Below are positions 11,801 to 23,062 of a DNA stretch of 64,000 bases, piece by piece (the stretch's first letter is position 1; the number at the start of each line of letters is the position of its first letter). Under the pieces are notes generated by a model. That model did not search any database, was not told where the DNA came from, and saw only the letters and a program-made list of their open reading frames with translations. A program made the position numbers and the translations under genes. The DNA is from Owenia fusiformis (taxonomy: Eukaryota > Annelida > Polychaeta > Sabellida > Oweniidae). The stretch is from assembly GCA_903813345.2 (NCBI GenBank), contig CAIIXF020000009.1, positions 5,946,030 through 6,010,029 on the forward strand, written 5' to 3'.

Positions 11801-14800
11801 ACAATTGAATTATTAGCAGTAGGAACAAGTCTTAAAAAAATTAATTGCCTAATCTTTGTACCCAAGACTGGCACAATTAGGAGGATTAAGAATGTCAGAA
11901 AACATTTTTGGCAGAATGAGGAGGATTAAGAATGTCAGATACCTTTTTGAGTAAAATAAATGGATTATTAATGGTATATACCTGCCCTGTAATGAAGGGA
12001 GAATCATATTTCCAATGATACATATAAATCCTATATTTGATCTTGTATGTTCCCTGCGAACCCAAAACCTCCATAAGTGGAACACCTTCTAAGTGGAACG
12101 CTTTGTGGCAGAACGGAGAGTGTTCCACTTACACAGGTTCTACTGTATTTACATAATAATGTTATAAAGGAGCATGTAGGTTATCGCAAACAACTTCAGA
12201 CAATTCTAACTTGAATTATGAATATTTTCTGACCATGAACATGGGTATATCTTTTAGATCTATGCATTATCTTCAAGAAAAGTAAATATAATGATTGAAA
12301 TCAGACCTAAGTGATATTAAAGGGAATGGCCCAATCAACATACTTTTTACTTAAAATGTTGACCTAATTTTTATTAAAGATGCAACCTTTAATTATATTG
12401 TTGAATGCATAATTAGAATATGCTTTGAGACATGTTCTATTTCCTAAGAGGAAAGTGGATTGCTCCAGGGACTTTAAAGACACCGAATTGTTAACATTGT
12501 TAAAATGATGGCATTTTGGTGAAAATGAGGTCAACAACTTTGAAAAAATATATTGATGGGTTGATTGCTAGTGAAATATCCCTGAGTCCTATTGACTTTA
12601 CTATCCCTGTATACCTGTCTTCATGGTCAGAAAATAGTCATAATCAAAGATATAACTGTCTGAAATTGTTTGTGATTACTTACCTGAACCTTTCCAGGTC
12701 AAATCAGGAGTGACAAAATTATTTCCACCAAATTTTTGACATGTCTTCAAATACGATAATATTTTCTTCATAAGATAGAGTGTCACTTGTGAAATTTATT
12801 GATTGACCTGAGATCGTACCACATCTTTATGACATAGAAGCGAAATAGCCATATTGAACTTTAATGATGTTTGTTTAATTGTTGTTTGCCACTTTTCGAC
12901 AATTGTCAAAATTTGGGGGTTTTGGGGAGGGGTACAATTAGGTTAAAAAATTCACCTGATTCAGACTATCCTTAAATGAGCACTGATTCACCCGAGAGCA
13001 TAACTTTTTCAAAACATGTAAGTGTTATTTTTGGACCACTCACATTAATGTTTCGTCTAATTTTCCCTCAGAGTTCATCATCATTGTCCAAATCTTAGGC
13101 CATATTTGTTGAGATATATGAATGTTCATTATTAAAATCTTGCCTTCCTTTGCAGTTGGAAAAGATTCGGCATTAGGTGTTATTAAGTCCCAGAGCACGA
13201 TAAATAAATAAAAATAACAACAAAATGACATAGAACTGATAGAGTTTTCTCTTGTGCATGTCAGCCATGGTCTACCAAATTGCTATTCAGTAGGAAGAAA
13301 CTCATTTTTCAGTTTCCATTTTAATTTCCTGACAAATAGAGCGATCATCTCAGGATTTTTTCTATGATCTATGTGTCGCCCTAGCAACTTCTGTTTTAGA
13401 GAACAATAGAAAAGATTACTTTACCATAATTTTAATCATCCCACATTGTAGACATATTTAGAATTAAAAATATGAAGAGAATGACAAAACCTCTTAAAAC
13501 ACATTTCTTAGGAAACAAATAGGGTCGTATTCTTGTTACTATGGCAAAAGAGCTTTTTCTTTTTGTCATTTTTGTCATACAGATTACCTATCATACCAGG
13601 AACAAATCCTGAAAATTTGAATTCAGTATCTTCATTAGTATCTTAGATATATAGGTTTCTTATAGTATCCCCTGCAGATTTTATCGGAGTATAAGGAAAA
13701 TCCTCTGAAGAGGGTTGCCCAAGGATGCCACTTAACAGTATTTTTGAGGTCCCAACCCTCTATTCATGGGAATAGTAAACCATTGTAAAGCTTCTCATGG
13801 TTAACTGACAGAATTGATTGTATCTTCAACTAAGAAGACAATAAAATGTTATAAAACCAGAAGAAAACCACACCAACTTTCTTCTATTTACCAGGGGTAG
13901 GGCACTGTAAAGTCATATTAAAATTACAAAATAGTACTTCATCACTATAAGAGATGTATTACAATATCACACATAGCTTGGGAAGGTTGTTAGAATACTA
14001 CTTTGAGCTGTTTAAGTTATCATATTTTGCTTGAAGCTACAAATATAAAATAAGCAAGAAAAAAATGACAAAAATTGCATATTTTTTTCTAATTAATTGT
14101 ATTTTTCCGAAACCAACAAAGATATCAACCTATAACTTTAGGGTAGTATTCATATCTGTACTAACAATGTATGCTGTAGAACTCAGAACAATAGTTTATA
14201 TATCCTTTGAGTTATGAACTAGTTTCATAGTACCCCCTAGAATATTTTCCTAGGGGGGTAAAAACGCTAAAATTCAGTGTCATGACCACCCCGTTGAGCT
14301 GTCATCTTTTAATATCTTTATCAGCATGAAAAACTGATCCAGAAGAAATAGGTCTGTTGCTTTTTCTAAAAAATGCCTCAAAAACCCTTTCCCTTGAGAT
14401 ATTCTGAAATTGGAACCTGTCTATACTAACGTCTGCAAATTATTAAGCTGATTAGTTGAGTGTATTCATAAACAGAGACATTTCTGACATTTTTCTCAGA
14501 CCATAATTATTTAATAGGGAAAAATTGGGAAAAGGGTTTTACTCATTGTTGTTGTTATACTTTAATGTCCCTTCCGGTTTTTTCCACGGTTCTTTTCTGC
14601 CATGAATTCTTTTGTAGCTATAGCTTCAGATAAGGCCACGTGAGTTAGGATGGTGGGAACTTGGGTTTATATTTCGGAAATTGCTTAAAAATCACACCAT
14701 CTCTATGCTTTCATAGAATAAAAATATAAGCCAATACTCAACCAAGGCCCAAGATTTTTAAACTGTATCATAGCCAGAGGTATCGTCTATGATGTTCATT

Positions 14801-16621
14801 TTGCAAAATTAACACCTGCATATCATCATTCACCATGGAGATATATACAAAATCCTCATTATTTCAGAAGAACTCAAGTTTATCTTAATAAATCAATGAT
14901 GTAGCGTTACATTTTAGGTTGGGATTCAAATTTTTTGAAGCAGCCACCTGGTGGTACTGAGGTGTATAAGGATGTTTATGATCTTAAAAGTATAATGCAT
15001 TACGGAGAACATGCATATACAAAAGGAGATAAATATAAAACGATATTGATTAAAAAGCCAAGTAATGTTGTACTTGGACAACGGAAAATGCTGAGCGAAC
15101 AGGACATCAAAGGGCTCCGAAAAATGTACGATTGTACAGGTATGACACTTAAATTCAAAAATTCCTGCTTGTAAATTAAAACAATATTGTATTAACGAAC
15201 AGAATCCTTTGCTATTCAAAAGAATGTATACTGATACATGACCAAAATATTTTACGATACTTCTCCTTATGCACACAACTCAAAGGGAGAACCAGACCCA
15301 TGGGGAGTGACAAAATGCAGCAACATGTACAGTTGACCTACCAATATATTCCTTCTTAGATATAATATCTCCCAAAAGATCCACGATATCAGGCTGGATA
15401 TGTTATGAAATGGTAAAGTTATTGAGGATTAAAAGTGCCAAACTGGGGAAAAATTGTTTAAATTCTCCCAAAATAATAAAAATGGTAACCATAAAATAGA
15501 AAAAGGAATGCATTTTTGAAAAAATATTTAGTTTTCTTCAAATATATTGTACATTTTTAGTATTTCTTAGAAAATAGACATGTCAAGGAATGATATGAGC
15601 TATGAGCCCAACATATTCTAAAATCGAAACAATTGTTGTCAGAATTATCAATATATTGCTAGATCTGATTCTGTCTTTAAGCAAAGTTTGAGTCAATGTT
15701 ATGTAAAATGATTACTAAATTGAAATTGCTACACTGCCCTACTTCAACTTCAACATACTTGAACATTACAGGTATCAAATACATTCTTAGATATCATGTA
15801 CGCATGATCATAAATTAGGAAATTAAACATTGAGAATGTGTATGTGAATAGTTTGGACTCATCATTCCTTGTCATGCCTATTTTCTAAAAATACCCATTT
15901 AAACCTTATTTGAGGAAATCTAAATCTTAAATAACTTCATCAATTAACAACAAATCGCGGATCTTTTGGAAGATATTATATACACTGTTCCGTAACGTCC
16001 GTGACATAATGATGGTGTACGTCAGTTGGAGTCATTCTAAGTGAAGCCGTTTTCTTTAAAATTCGTTGCGGGTGTTTGGGCATTCATTTGTGGTTGAAGA
16101 CAACCGTAGTTTTATTAATTTGCATGGCGAAACTTTTGGAATCAAGATTCAACTTAGTTTAGCTGAAATCGGAGGTTCATCGAAAACGAAAGAATCAGTG
16201 CAACCATCTTGAATGAACTGCAGTTAGAGTCATCCATCTGTGGAACAGTGATATTTGAGATTGGATTGTAAGGAATAGATTGGCAGGTCACATATTGCTT
16301 GCAATTTAATTGTCACATTTTATATCCGATCTGCATTTAAAAACCATTTTTAAATCTAAAATATGTGTAACAATAAATAAAATAGTCTATAGGGTGGTTG
16401 TGCAACTCCAATGAAGAAAATATTTGTACATACTACGCTTACATTTTATTTTTACTATTTAAGCCGCTGGGTCAGGAATCGCTAAAGATTCATGTGGCGC
16501 GTCGTCGTCGTCGTATAGTGGACGAACGTTCCCGACAAGATCGAGCTTTCGCGCGACGTCTGGCAGTAGACCAACGTACACTGGCAGAACAAGGCCCACA
16601 TATTCAAAATCTGGTAGATAG
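5654..16621 (+). CDS. Secreted astacin-family zinc metalloprotease with Ser/Arg-rich tail (7 exons, 356 aa)
   Basis: CDS = join(5654..5870, 8665..8706, 9148..9261, 9839..9980, 10156..10331, 14918..15139, 16464..16621), 1071 nt. Residues 1-23 are a signal peptide and 30-50 a charged, heptad-like helix. Residues 60-99 are acidic and include GDI (Asp92), a candidate aspartate switch keeping the enzyme latent. Maturation probably follows Arg101, before AGVVAIQFWP. The zinc site is HEALHALGFFHE (His200, Glu201, His204, His210) and the Met-turn is SIMHY (255-259). Cys173 with Cys192 or Cys193, and the Cys in KCIQF with Cys302, correspond to the two canonical disulfides; Cys128 and Cys179 are extra. 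After the catalytic domain there is no EGF, CUB, MAM or ShKT domain, only a 50-residue Ser/Arg/Gly/Thr tail. All catalytic residues are present, so an active secreted endopeptidase is likely. Substrate unknown. A possible AATAAA lies at 17058. Confidence 0.85.
5871..8664. other. Intron 1 of the astacin gene
   Basis: AT-rich with no recognisable exon or complete transposon. Open frames at 6024, 6362, 7181 and 8005 are short and without motifs. Confidence 0.5.
8665..8706 (+). CDS. Astacin gene exon 2: 42-bp acidic microexon
   Basis: Encodes (S)EEEGEDEGAAEYG, phase 1 to phase 1, between TTGTAG and GTAAAT splice sites. Being symmetric it can be skipped without a frame change. Confidence 0.65.
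9148..9261 (+). CDS. Astacin gene exon 3: end of propeptide and mature N-terminus
   Basis: Encodes ADGDIAEDETTFR then AGVVAIQFWPEGKVQYDID, the typical astacin N-terminal strand. Phase 1 to 1, donor GTAAGT. Confidence 0.8.
9839..9980 (+). CDS. Astacin gene exon 4: N-terminal catalytic subdomain
   Basis: Encodes the KALKEIEMKT helix, KCIQF and NFVHFTRKDG. It ends in phase 2 at GTACGT. The matching exon of the minus-strand paralog ends in the same RKDG and the same phase. Confidence 0.85.
10156..10331 (+). CDS. Astacin gene exon 5: zinc-binding exon (176 bp)
   Basis: Begins at acceptor TTCCAG (10150-10155), giving G-CWSKVG in frame; the nearer CAG at 10137-10139 would break the frame. Contains HEALHALGFFHEQARSDRD. 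Ends in phase 1. Exactly 176 bp, as in the minus-strand paralog. Confidence 0.9.
11297..12145. mobile_element. pogo/Tigger-like non-autonomous element
   Basis: Ends are (C/G)AGTAGAACCTG...AAGTGGAACAC and the inverse GTTCCACTTACACAGGTTCTACTG, flanked by TA (11295-11296 and 12146-12147). TIRs built on CAGTRGAACCT with TA duplication are typical of the pogo/Tigger group. The interior has more AAGTGGAAC motifs and no transposase. It lies between the arms of the large inverted repeat. Confidence 0.7.
12146..13890. other. Spacer of the inverted-repeat pair, no gene seen
   Basis: AT-rich intronic sequence. Short open frames (12516-12713, 13040-13231) have no motif. Confidence 0.4.
14918..15139 (+). 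CDS. Astacin gene exon 6: Met-turn exon (222 bp)
   Basis: Encodes W-DSNF...VYDLKSIMHYGEHAY...GQRKMLSEQDIKGLRKMYDCT, the C-terminal astacin subdomain with the Met-turn and last disulfide Cys. Phase 1 to 1, donor GTATGA. Exactly 222 bp, as in the minus-strand paralog. Confidence 0.9.
15355..15990. repeat. Foldback element in astacin intron 6
   Basis: The outer arms (about 15359-15385 and 15957-15985) carry GATCTTTTGG(G/A)AGATATTATAT and its complement. A second inverted pair, AGAAAATAGACATGTCAAGG, lies at about 15555-15600 and 15850-15895. A related fragment occurs near 52100-52290. Confidence 0.65.
16012..16262. repeat. Dispersed repeat related to the 27.2-27.6 kb palindrome
   Basis: Runs from GGAGTCATTCTAAGTGAAG to CTGCAGTTAGAGTCAT. 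The same sequence occurs inverted at about 27215-27450 and forward at about 27479-27645. The ends TTAGAGTCATTCTAAGTG / CACTTAGAATGACTCTAA form its TIR. Confidence 0.7.
16464..16621 (+). CDS. Astacin gene exon 7: Ser/Arg-rich C-terminal tail
   Basis: Entered in phase 1, it reads AGSGIAKDSCGASSSSSYSG, then alternating Arg, Thr, Ser, Gly and Tyr, to TAG at 16619-16621. Homologous to the last exon of the upstream paralog at 787. The overlapping open frame at 16398-16706, with runs of Arg, is a shadow. Confidence 0.75.
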
Positions 16622-17874
16622 GATGCAACTCGTTACATGGATTTCTGGCAAGAGACTACATGGATTGGTGACATTTCTGATGGATGCACTACAAACTACA
16701 AATTAATCACCCCTCATTCGTGATTTATATTGGTTCGGAAAACATGTTTATTGTACGTGTTACAGTTTATTGTACGTGTTACAATAATAGATAGACTAAT
16801 ATTTTATTGTCAAAATACGAATGAAGCAAAATTATAATCATTTTGCAACTATATGCTATATTGGAATTCGCACAATTATTGTCAAGGTCGTACATGCAAG
16901 GATTCAACTCACATTAAAAGACAGTTTATGTCAGATTATGACGTCATTTAAGACACACTTTCTCAATAATTTCTCAATATTTTCGAATGAATCTTCTACC
17001 ATTACATCATAACCTTGTACTTTGTATGTAAAAAGTGATGGAAAATCTTTTGATGTTAATAAAAAGCCATGGGAATTTTTGTTCTTAATTTTAATATCTG
17101 TAGCGTTGACAACAGTTTTAGACTATATTTGACAGTTCTTCTTTTAAGCCATCATTTTGATTTATATTATTTAAAGATTTTCAACGTGTTAAGCAGATTC
17201 AGTATATGTTTATTTAGATATTTATAAAGAAAGGCAATCCTTCATCGGGTAAATATGATTTTTAGGGTTATTAACAGATTCTTCATAAAGTCAATATTTC
17301 CTTAATCCTTCATCCTCCTAAGCAGGTGTTCAGAATCCACCAGGGGGAAAGAGAAAGAAGATATTCTTGATCTTGAAGCCCTGTAATAGGAGGATGTTAA
17401 TCCTTATCGTGGTTATAATCAGGTCGTAAAATGATAATAATGGACTTGAGAGATTCTTCACTTTTCGAAGTTTCAGTTTCTGTAAATTACCCATTAATTA
17501 TACATCAGTGTGTCAATATTTTGTTATGTTATTGGTAAAATACTGTACATATGACAAAATGTGCTGTAACATTTCCCCGAATTATTGGCAAAGCACTTCA
17601 TTCTTGATGAAAATAAAAACCACCTATTTCAAACAGTAATATATGTTTTGTTATTCGTGTAAATACATCTACAGCCAAGTTTCTTTTTTTATTCTTCATA
17701 TTTTTTCATTGATTTTTCATATAAAACAGGAGAATGTACTTTAATTGCATGAAGGATATATTTGTGTCACTCTCCATGATAGTTGTGTGACTTTTCATCT
17801 CTCCTTTTTATATGAGTGCGGGGTGGTATGTGAAAAATATGGTTTCAGAATGCCTATATGGACCATTATGTCTC
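16622..17874. other. 3' flank of the astacin gene
   Basis: Probable 3' UTR up to the AATAAA at 17058-17063, then AT-rich sequence with no supported gene. Confidence 0.4.
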
Positions 17875-18935
17875 AGAAACTATTCATTGGAATCACATTG
17901 GAGTCAATACATATTTTCAATGGTTGAATTAGGTGGAGCAGCGTTTTTAATAAAAAATGTGCTAAGATGCAGTTTTGGAAATTTCTAACACTTAACCCTA
18001 GAAGCCCTAAGGTAAAAATAGTCACACAAACACCTAAGGGGGGGGGGTCAAAAGGGCACCCCCCTTGTAAAAATTTTATTAGTAGAGCTAGGATGCTCAA
18101 ACTTTTTCCACATACACTTCATTCAATTATCTACAACTTTGTATAAAAGTTTTAACAACTACGATGATGTGAGATTGCGTAATTTTATTTTTAAGACAAC
18201 ACGTATGGTAGAATTAGTGCTCGCTTTTTTTCTGATTTTGTCTATAGGAGCTGATGATTACATCATAATAGATTAATAACAAATTAGTAAAGCTAGGATG
18301 TTCAAACTTTTACCAAAATATACTTCATTCAATTATCTACAACTTGGTGTAATAACTTTAACAACTATGATGATGGAAGATTGTGTAATCTTATTTGAAA
18401 GATAACATGTATGGTAGAAATAGAGCTAGCTTTTTCCGATTTTGTCTATTGCAGCTGATGATTACATCATAATAAATCAGTAACCCTATGTACAATTCTG
18501 CTGGATTTTTCAGAAAACATGTCTTATATCTGAAGCTTCAGCTACTGAAAATTTGAAGACCCTACCAGATGCCAATAAAAAGTTATTGGGAAAAAACTTA
18601 ACAGGGGGGTCATTTTGACCCCCCCTTAGGGCTTCTAGGGTTAAGTCGTGTCATCTGTCAACAGATTGTAGTTTAATCATGTTTAATTTGTTTTTCGTCT
18701 AATATTCATTCTCATTCAAAATATTCAACCCCAGTTGCAATGCACTTCCTATATCTGTCCACTCGATCCAAAAACACATGTTTAAGGCCTTCTTATGAGA
18801 GGTTTGAAACGATGTGGGTAAATTTCGAGAACCACAACTCAGCAGATAATTTATATATAATGCTGCTCCACCTAACTTTGTCATTGAAAACATCAATTGA
18901 CTCTGTGTCACTACCAATAAACCAATTTATATGAA
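17875..18935. repeat. Inverted-repeat element interrupted by a piggyBac MITE
   Basis: About 70 bp at 17875-17945 (GAGTCAATACATATTTTCAA...TTAGGTGGAGCAGC) recurs inverted at about 18862-18935. The piggyBac-type MITE lies inside, at 17996. Confidence 0.6.
17996..18640. mobile_element. piggyBac-type MITE with TTAA duplications
   Basis: Perfect 17-bp TIRs CCCTAGAAGCCCTAAGG / CCTTAGGGCTTCTAGGG are flanked on both sides by TTAA (17992-17995, 18641-18644). The CCCTAGAA terminus and TTAA target are signatures of the piggyBac superfamily. The interior is a tandem duplication of about 200 bp (about 18080-18280 and 18285-18482), starting at AGTARAGCTAGGATG. There is no transposase. Confidence 0.85.
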
Positions 18936-20765
18936 ACTCGTACAGTTTCAAGCAAACTAACTATCCTGTCTTATGTTAAAGTTTGAGCTTCCAACTTTCT
19001 GATCGGCCCTTGTATGAGTAAATAGACGTGACAATAGAGGTCAACGGTCAAATATTTAGCTTGATGGATTCCACTTAACCTTGATATGTAGTTAATTGCT
19101 CATACCCCTTCTTTAGATTGTGTGTGATGCTCCTTTGGAACTATTTATATCATTCATAAGTAAACTCATATGGGTATATTCAAAAATATAATATTAGGAC
19201 AAAGGGATACGATAATACCCAATGTTAAGTCAAAGGTGTATATTGTTAATAAGTCAATACACTTTTGCTGCAATTTTGATATATACATTCCAAAATAACC
19301 AAAGTACAAATTATAGATGTTAATATTATTTTCAAATATCAAATCTCATTTCTTCTGAAAACAAAAATTCTGACGCATTTTGTATTATTATGGGGTCACT
19401 GCACTCAATGACCCCTATCTCAGCCTATCTGTATTCAAACTTTTAAATGATTTGATATTGAATTAATTATTATAAATCTAAAAATAATCCATATTGGCCA
19501 TAGGGGTATATGTCATTTCGAAATTGATGTTCATAAAATTAATAAATGACCCTTGGGGATGAAAGGGTTTATATTTAGTTTTGCATTCACTAAAATTCAA
19601 ATGGAGGTCAGATACTTTAAAGCTGACCCTTTCAGCAATCCAACGGTCTATTGGAACCTAAGTGCAGATGTGGTCATTTACATCACACTGCTAGTTTGCT
19701 CTATTAAATGGTCAAACATAGAAAACAATGGATTACACTACTTATTGCTCAGAGAATTGAATCTCTGTGACGTCAAATTTTCACCTATGAAGAATATAGT
19801 GAAAATTGATGAAACGAATTTCGGACATCAAGTGGAAATTAGCTATTTTCCCATAGAGACTTCGCTATATGAGAAACGAATTGATGTTTAGCAATTATCA
19901 ATGAAATATACATTACCCAGTTTTCACCTTTTATAAGTTTGGCAATCGGGAGTCTTCAGCGTCTCGAGTTCTTTTTATATAGTTTGTTCATTCATTTCAC
20001 GTATTTTCAAAATTCAAGACTATGATCGTTTTTTAAATCGCCAAATAAAACAGGCTTTGAGAAGCGATCCGTGCGGGGACTTCTATTCCCTAACTTATGG
20101 AGTGGGTGTGTCACAGTTTCCCCAGTGTGGATTTGGATTATCGTGCAATTAGCTCCTAGATTCTCACCGGTTCAGTTTGTTAGATATAACAATTTCTTTC
20201 CAGGTTTTTATTGCAAAATTGATATATAAGAATATATCAATAGAATATAACAGAATATAATGATTTAACCTCTTTGAAAGGCTGTCTCTGATCTAGATTC
20301 AGAATCGTGACGGCCGGAAGTGAAGAACTGAAATCAGCTGCTTACTTTTTATTTATCCTACATTAAGTCTACTAAATGTAGGGCTGTATGGAGAGGGGAT
20401 TCAGAGGGTTCGTGCGAACCCCCTCCCCCCAAAAATCTTGCCTAATTAATAATAAATTTATTGCCAAATTATGCGATCCCCAAATTTTAGTTAACTTTTT
20501 GCAGTCTATATCTGATAATGTCCTTGAGCTATTTATTTTGGACTTAGTTTTCTGACCTATCCAGAAAGTGGTTAAAACGTAGAATTTAAAGGGATCTTAA
20601 TAGACCTTTGTTGAAAAAAGTTCTAGATTTTTGCCCTAAATATTCCAAATTAACGAAATTGGTCAAAAATTGGGATATTTCACTTTTGATTTTGCTCTTG
20701 CAATTGTTTGGCAAATGTAAAACTTTTAAATTCCAGCAAACTGGCAAAAAATAATAAAATGGATC
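18936..20765. other. Intergenic, no supported gene
   Basis: A 112-codon open frame at 19553-19891 (+) has no recognisable motif and no splice or promoter context. A GGGGTCA/TGACCCC inverted pair lies at about 19391-19414. Confidence 0.4.
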
Positions 20766-21453
20766 AAAGGATAGGTATCGATATGGTGAACTGAATTCAA
20801 CAATGTCTTTTTCTTAAACTAAATATTGAAAACATTCTGTAAAACAATACGGTCCTTTGTGTAATGTTGACTGATTGACAACAATTTAATGCGAAATTAT
20901 TTATATACCTGTATATGTTTTTGTTAACATTTTTCGTTTTTCTACCAATTCTTGAGAATGAAATAAAATGTCTTTCCGAAGCTTGTTGGAACAAAATAGC
21001 ATACACAACATTTTCTTAGACCTCTCAATATTATAGTTAATTTTGGTTGATTTAATAAAAAGTATCCAAAAAATTAAGACAACCCCCCCCCCAAATAGAT
21101 AATAAAATTAAGATAAACCCTTTATTTCATTAACAAGATACTTTTTAAAAAATCAACCAGTTTCCTTTGAACAACTACAATATTGAAAGACTTAAACACA
21201 ATTGTGTTTATGTCGTTTTGTTCCAATGGGGTTCGGATAGATGTTTCATTTTCATTCCGATCATATGATACCAATAACAAAATTGTCTGATGTGTTATCT
21301 AAAACAATATTGAGAAAAGTATATATATTTTTTCAAATAATATTGTTACCATTCAAAAGATGACCATTGAATGGACGATGTGTAAAAACTTTTGATGACT
21401 GGTTTAAGAGAAACCTGTGTTCAAAAAGTTCACCATATCGATACCAATCCTTT
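20766..21453. repeat. AAAGGAGTGG-family inverted-repeat element, copy 3
   Basis: Ends AAAGGATAGGTATCGATATGG and ATCGATACCAATCCTTT. The interior matches copies at 1983, 2862 and 58949, including the ATTCTTGAGAATGAAATAAA motif. Confidence 0.7.
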
Positions 21454-22524
21454 GGTGCAAATAAACAGTTTACGCTTAATTCACCGTTAGGTGACTCAAA
21501 AATGTGCCGAAAATATTCGAACCCCTCCAGTCAAATCCTGGCTACGCCACTGAAATGTATAACAACAAAAAATGAATTTGATATTTATTGGCAAAATGAA
21601 TAACCGGAGGATATCACCACCATATAATCCGGAAAACCAAAATGCGGATGCTATTATAACGATATACCCTGCTTGTTGATTTCCAAAAATTTATTTTTCA
21701 ACGATATTGAGGAAAATAATAACTATGCTTTTCTCTTATGAAATCTCAGAATGTTTCATCATCGTCCTCCGTTTGCGAAGTCTGTAAGTTATCAGCTGCG
21801 TCTATGCGATCAGGCCCTCTTTTTATTCGTCGAGTGGATACTTTCTACCAAGAATAACGTACATGTATCGTCCAGATCCAACGTTATAAATAAAAAAAAA
21901 TTCATAACCCTGCTAGGAACGTTAAGTACCCAGTCACCCGGTTTTTACACAAACCCTAAAATCCCCGCTATACAGGACGACAATAATAGCCTGAATGTTA
22001 CCCTATATATTTGAAATGACTTTTAATTTTCCTTGAACCTTCATGTCTTCTTGTTCAATGCGTTAAATAAGTTTTCCATCTTGACATGTTGTCATGTAAC
22101 CGCCAATAGAACATCCAATTGCAACTTTATGAAGGAGGTGGTAAACAAGCAACAGAGAGGGCCCCAACTGTAGTGTGATAGAAACCTTTTAAAATCGGAA
22201 TGAAAAAAATCAAAAAATGCGTCGGTATATTTTGTGTAGTATGAATATGAATTTTAGAAAAATGTGTTACGATGCTGGAGAAATATTTAGATATGTTGCA
22301 CCCCTCTTGATGAATCCTTTACTAAGCTTTGCATGAATGGTTTTGATTCGTCTGTGCAGAAGTAACGTTCACAATCTCAGAAGATCTCTGTTGATTTCAG
22401 CTGGAAATTCAACATATTGACGTCTTTGTAACGTTTCCTTAACTCACAAATATTTTGAAACCATTTTCACAATGTTGAAATTCAACCATCCATCGACGTT
22501 TTGCTGAATATTTAAATAACGTCC
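21454..22524. other. Intergenic, no supported gene
   Basis: Contains a short CCTGGCTACG remnant near 21537-21547 of the GTAGCC MITE family. Open frame 21751-22014 lacks motifs. Confidence 0.35.
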
Positions 22525-22740
22525 CAGGCCCGTAGCCAGGGGGGGTTCGCAGGGTTCGGGCGAACCCCCCCCCCCCCCCTGGCCAAAAATTCTTTCAAAA
22601 TCATGCAGTTTTTGACCATTTTGAGCACTTCTCAAGTGATTTTAGCCTAATTTGGGCCAAAATTGTCAAATGTGAACCCCCCCCTGGAAATTTTTGAAAA
22701 TCGAACCCCCCCCCCTTGGCAAATCCTGGCTACGGGCCTG
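22525..22740. mobile_element. CAGGCCCGTAGCC MITE
   Basis: 216-bp element with TIR CAGGCCCGTAGCCAGG / CCTGGCTACGGGCCTG and long G and C runs around GGTTCGGGCGAACCCC. No clear target duplication and no coding capacity. Related copies or fragments occur at 25955, 33553 and 34523. Confidence 0.75.
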
Positions 22741-23062
22741 AGATCAATACATCAATACGGTCCATGAACGTCATTATTGACGTCACGTTTTGAGGTTATT
22801 TCAAATCGAAAAAACGTTTCGACAACGTTAAATTTTAACGTTAACAATACGTCGGAAATAAATTAACTTAGTGAGAACACAAAGTTTTTGTCATGTTATT
22901 TTCCACCAACAAATATTTTGATATTAAAAGCCTGTTTTGACAACGTTGAATTTTAACGTTTGAGTTACGTCACATATGGACCAATGTAGTAAACAATCCT
23001 GCCTTTGTGTTTTGCATACTTATAACTGCTACATAATATTTCAGAATTGTTCAATTGCTATT

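Larger units (their letters stand above)
10447..14430. repeat. Large inverted-repeat pair in astacin intron 5
   Basis: About 530 bp at 10447-10978 recurs in reverse complement at 13893-14430. It runs from TAGACAGGTTCCAATT through the CCCCCTAGGAAAATATTC motif to AGTGCCCTACCCCTGG. The inner boundary CAGGGGTAGGGCACT looks like an element terminus. The pair is therefore either two inverted copies of one MITE or the long TIRs of a single element of about 4 kb. No transposase was recognised in the 2.9-kb spacer. Confidence 0.75.

Noticed and set aside
16398-16706. Arg-rich open frame (ARRRRRIVDERSRQ...)
   Set aside because: Shadow of astacin exon 7 in another frame; it lacks a matching acceptor phase.
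19553-19891. 112-codon plus-strand open frame
   Set aside because: No domain, signal peptide, splice context or composition distinguishing it from chance in AT-rich DNA.
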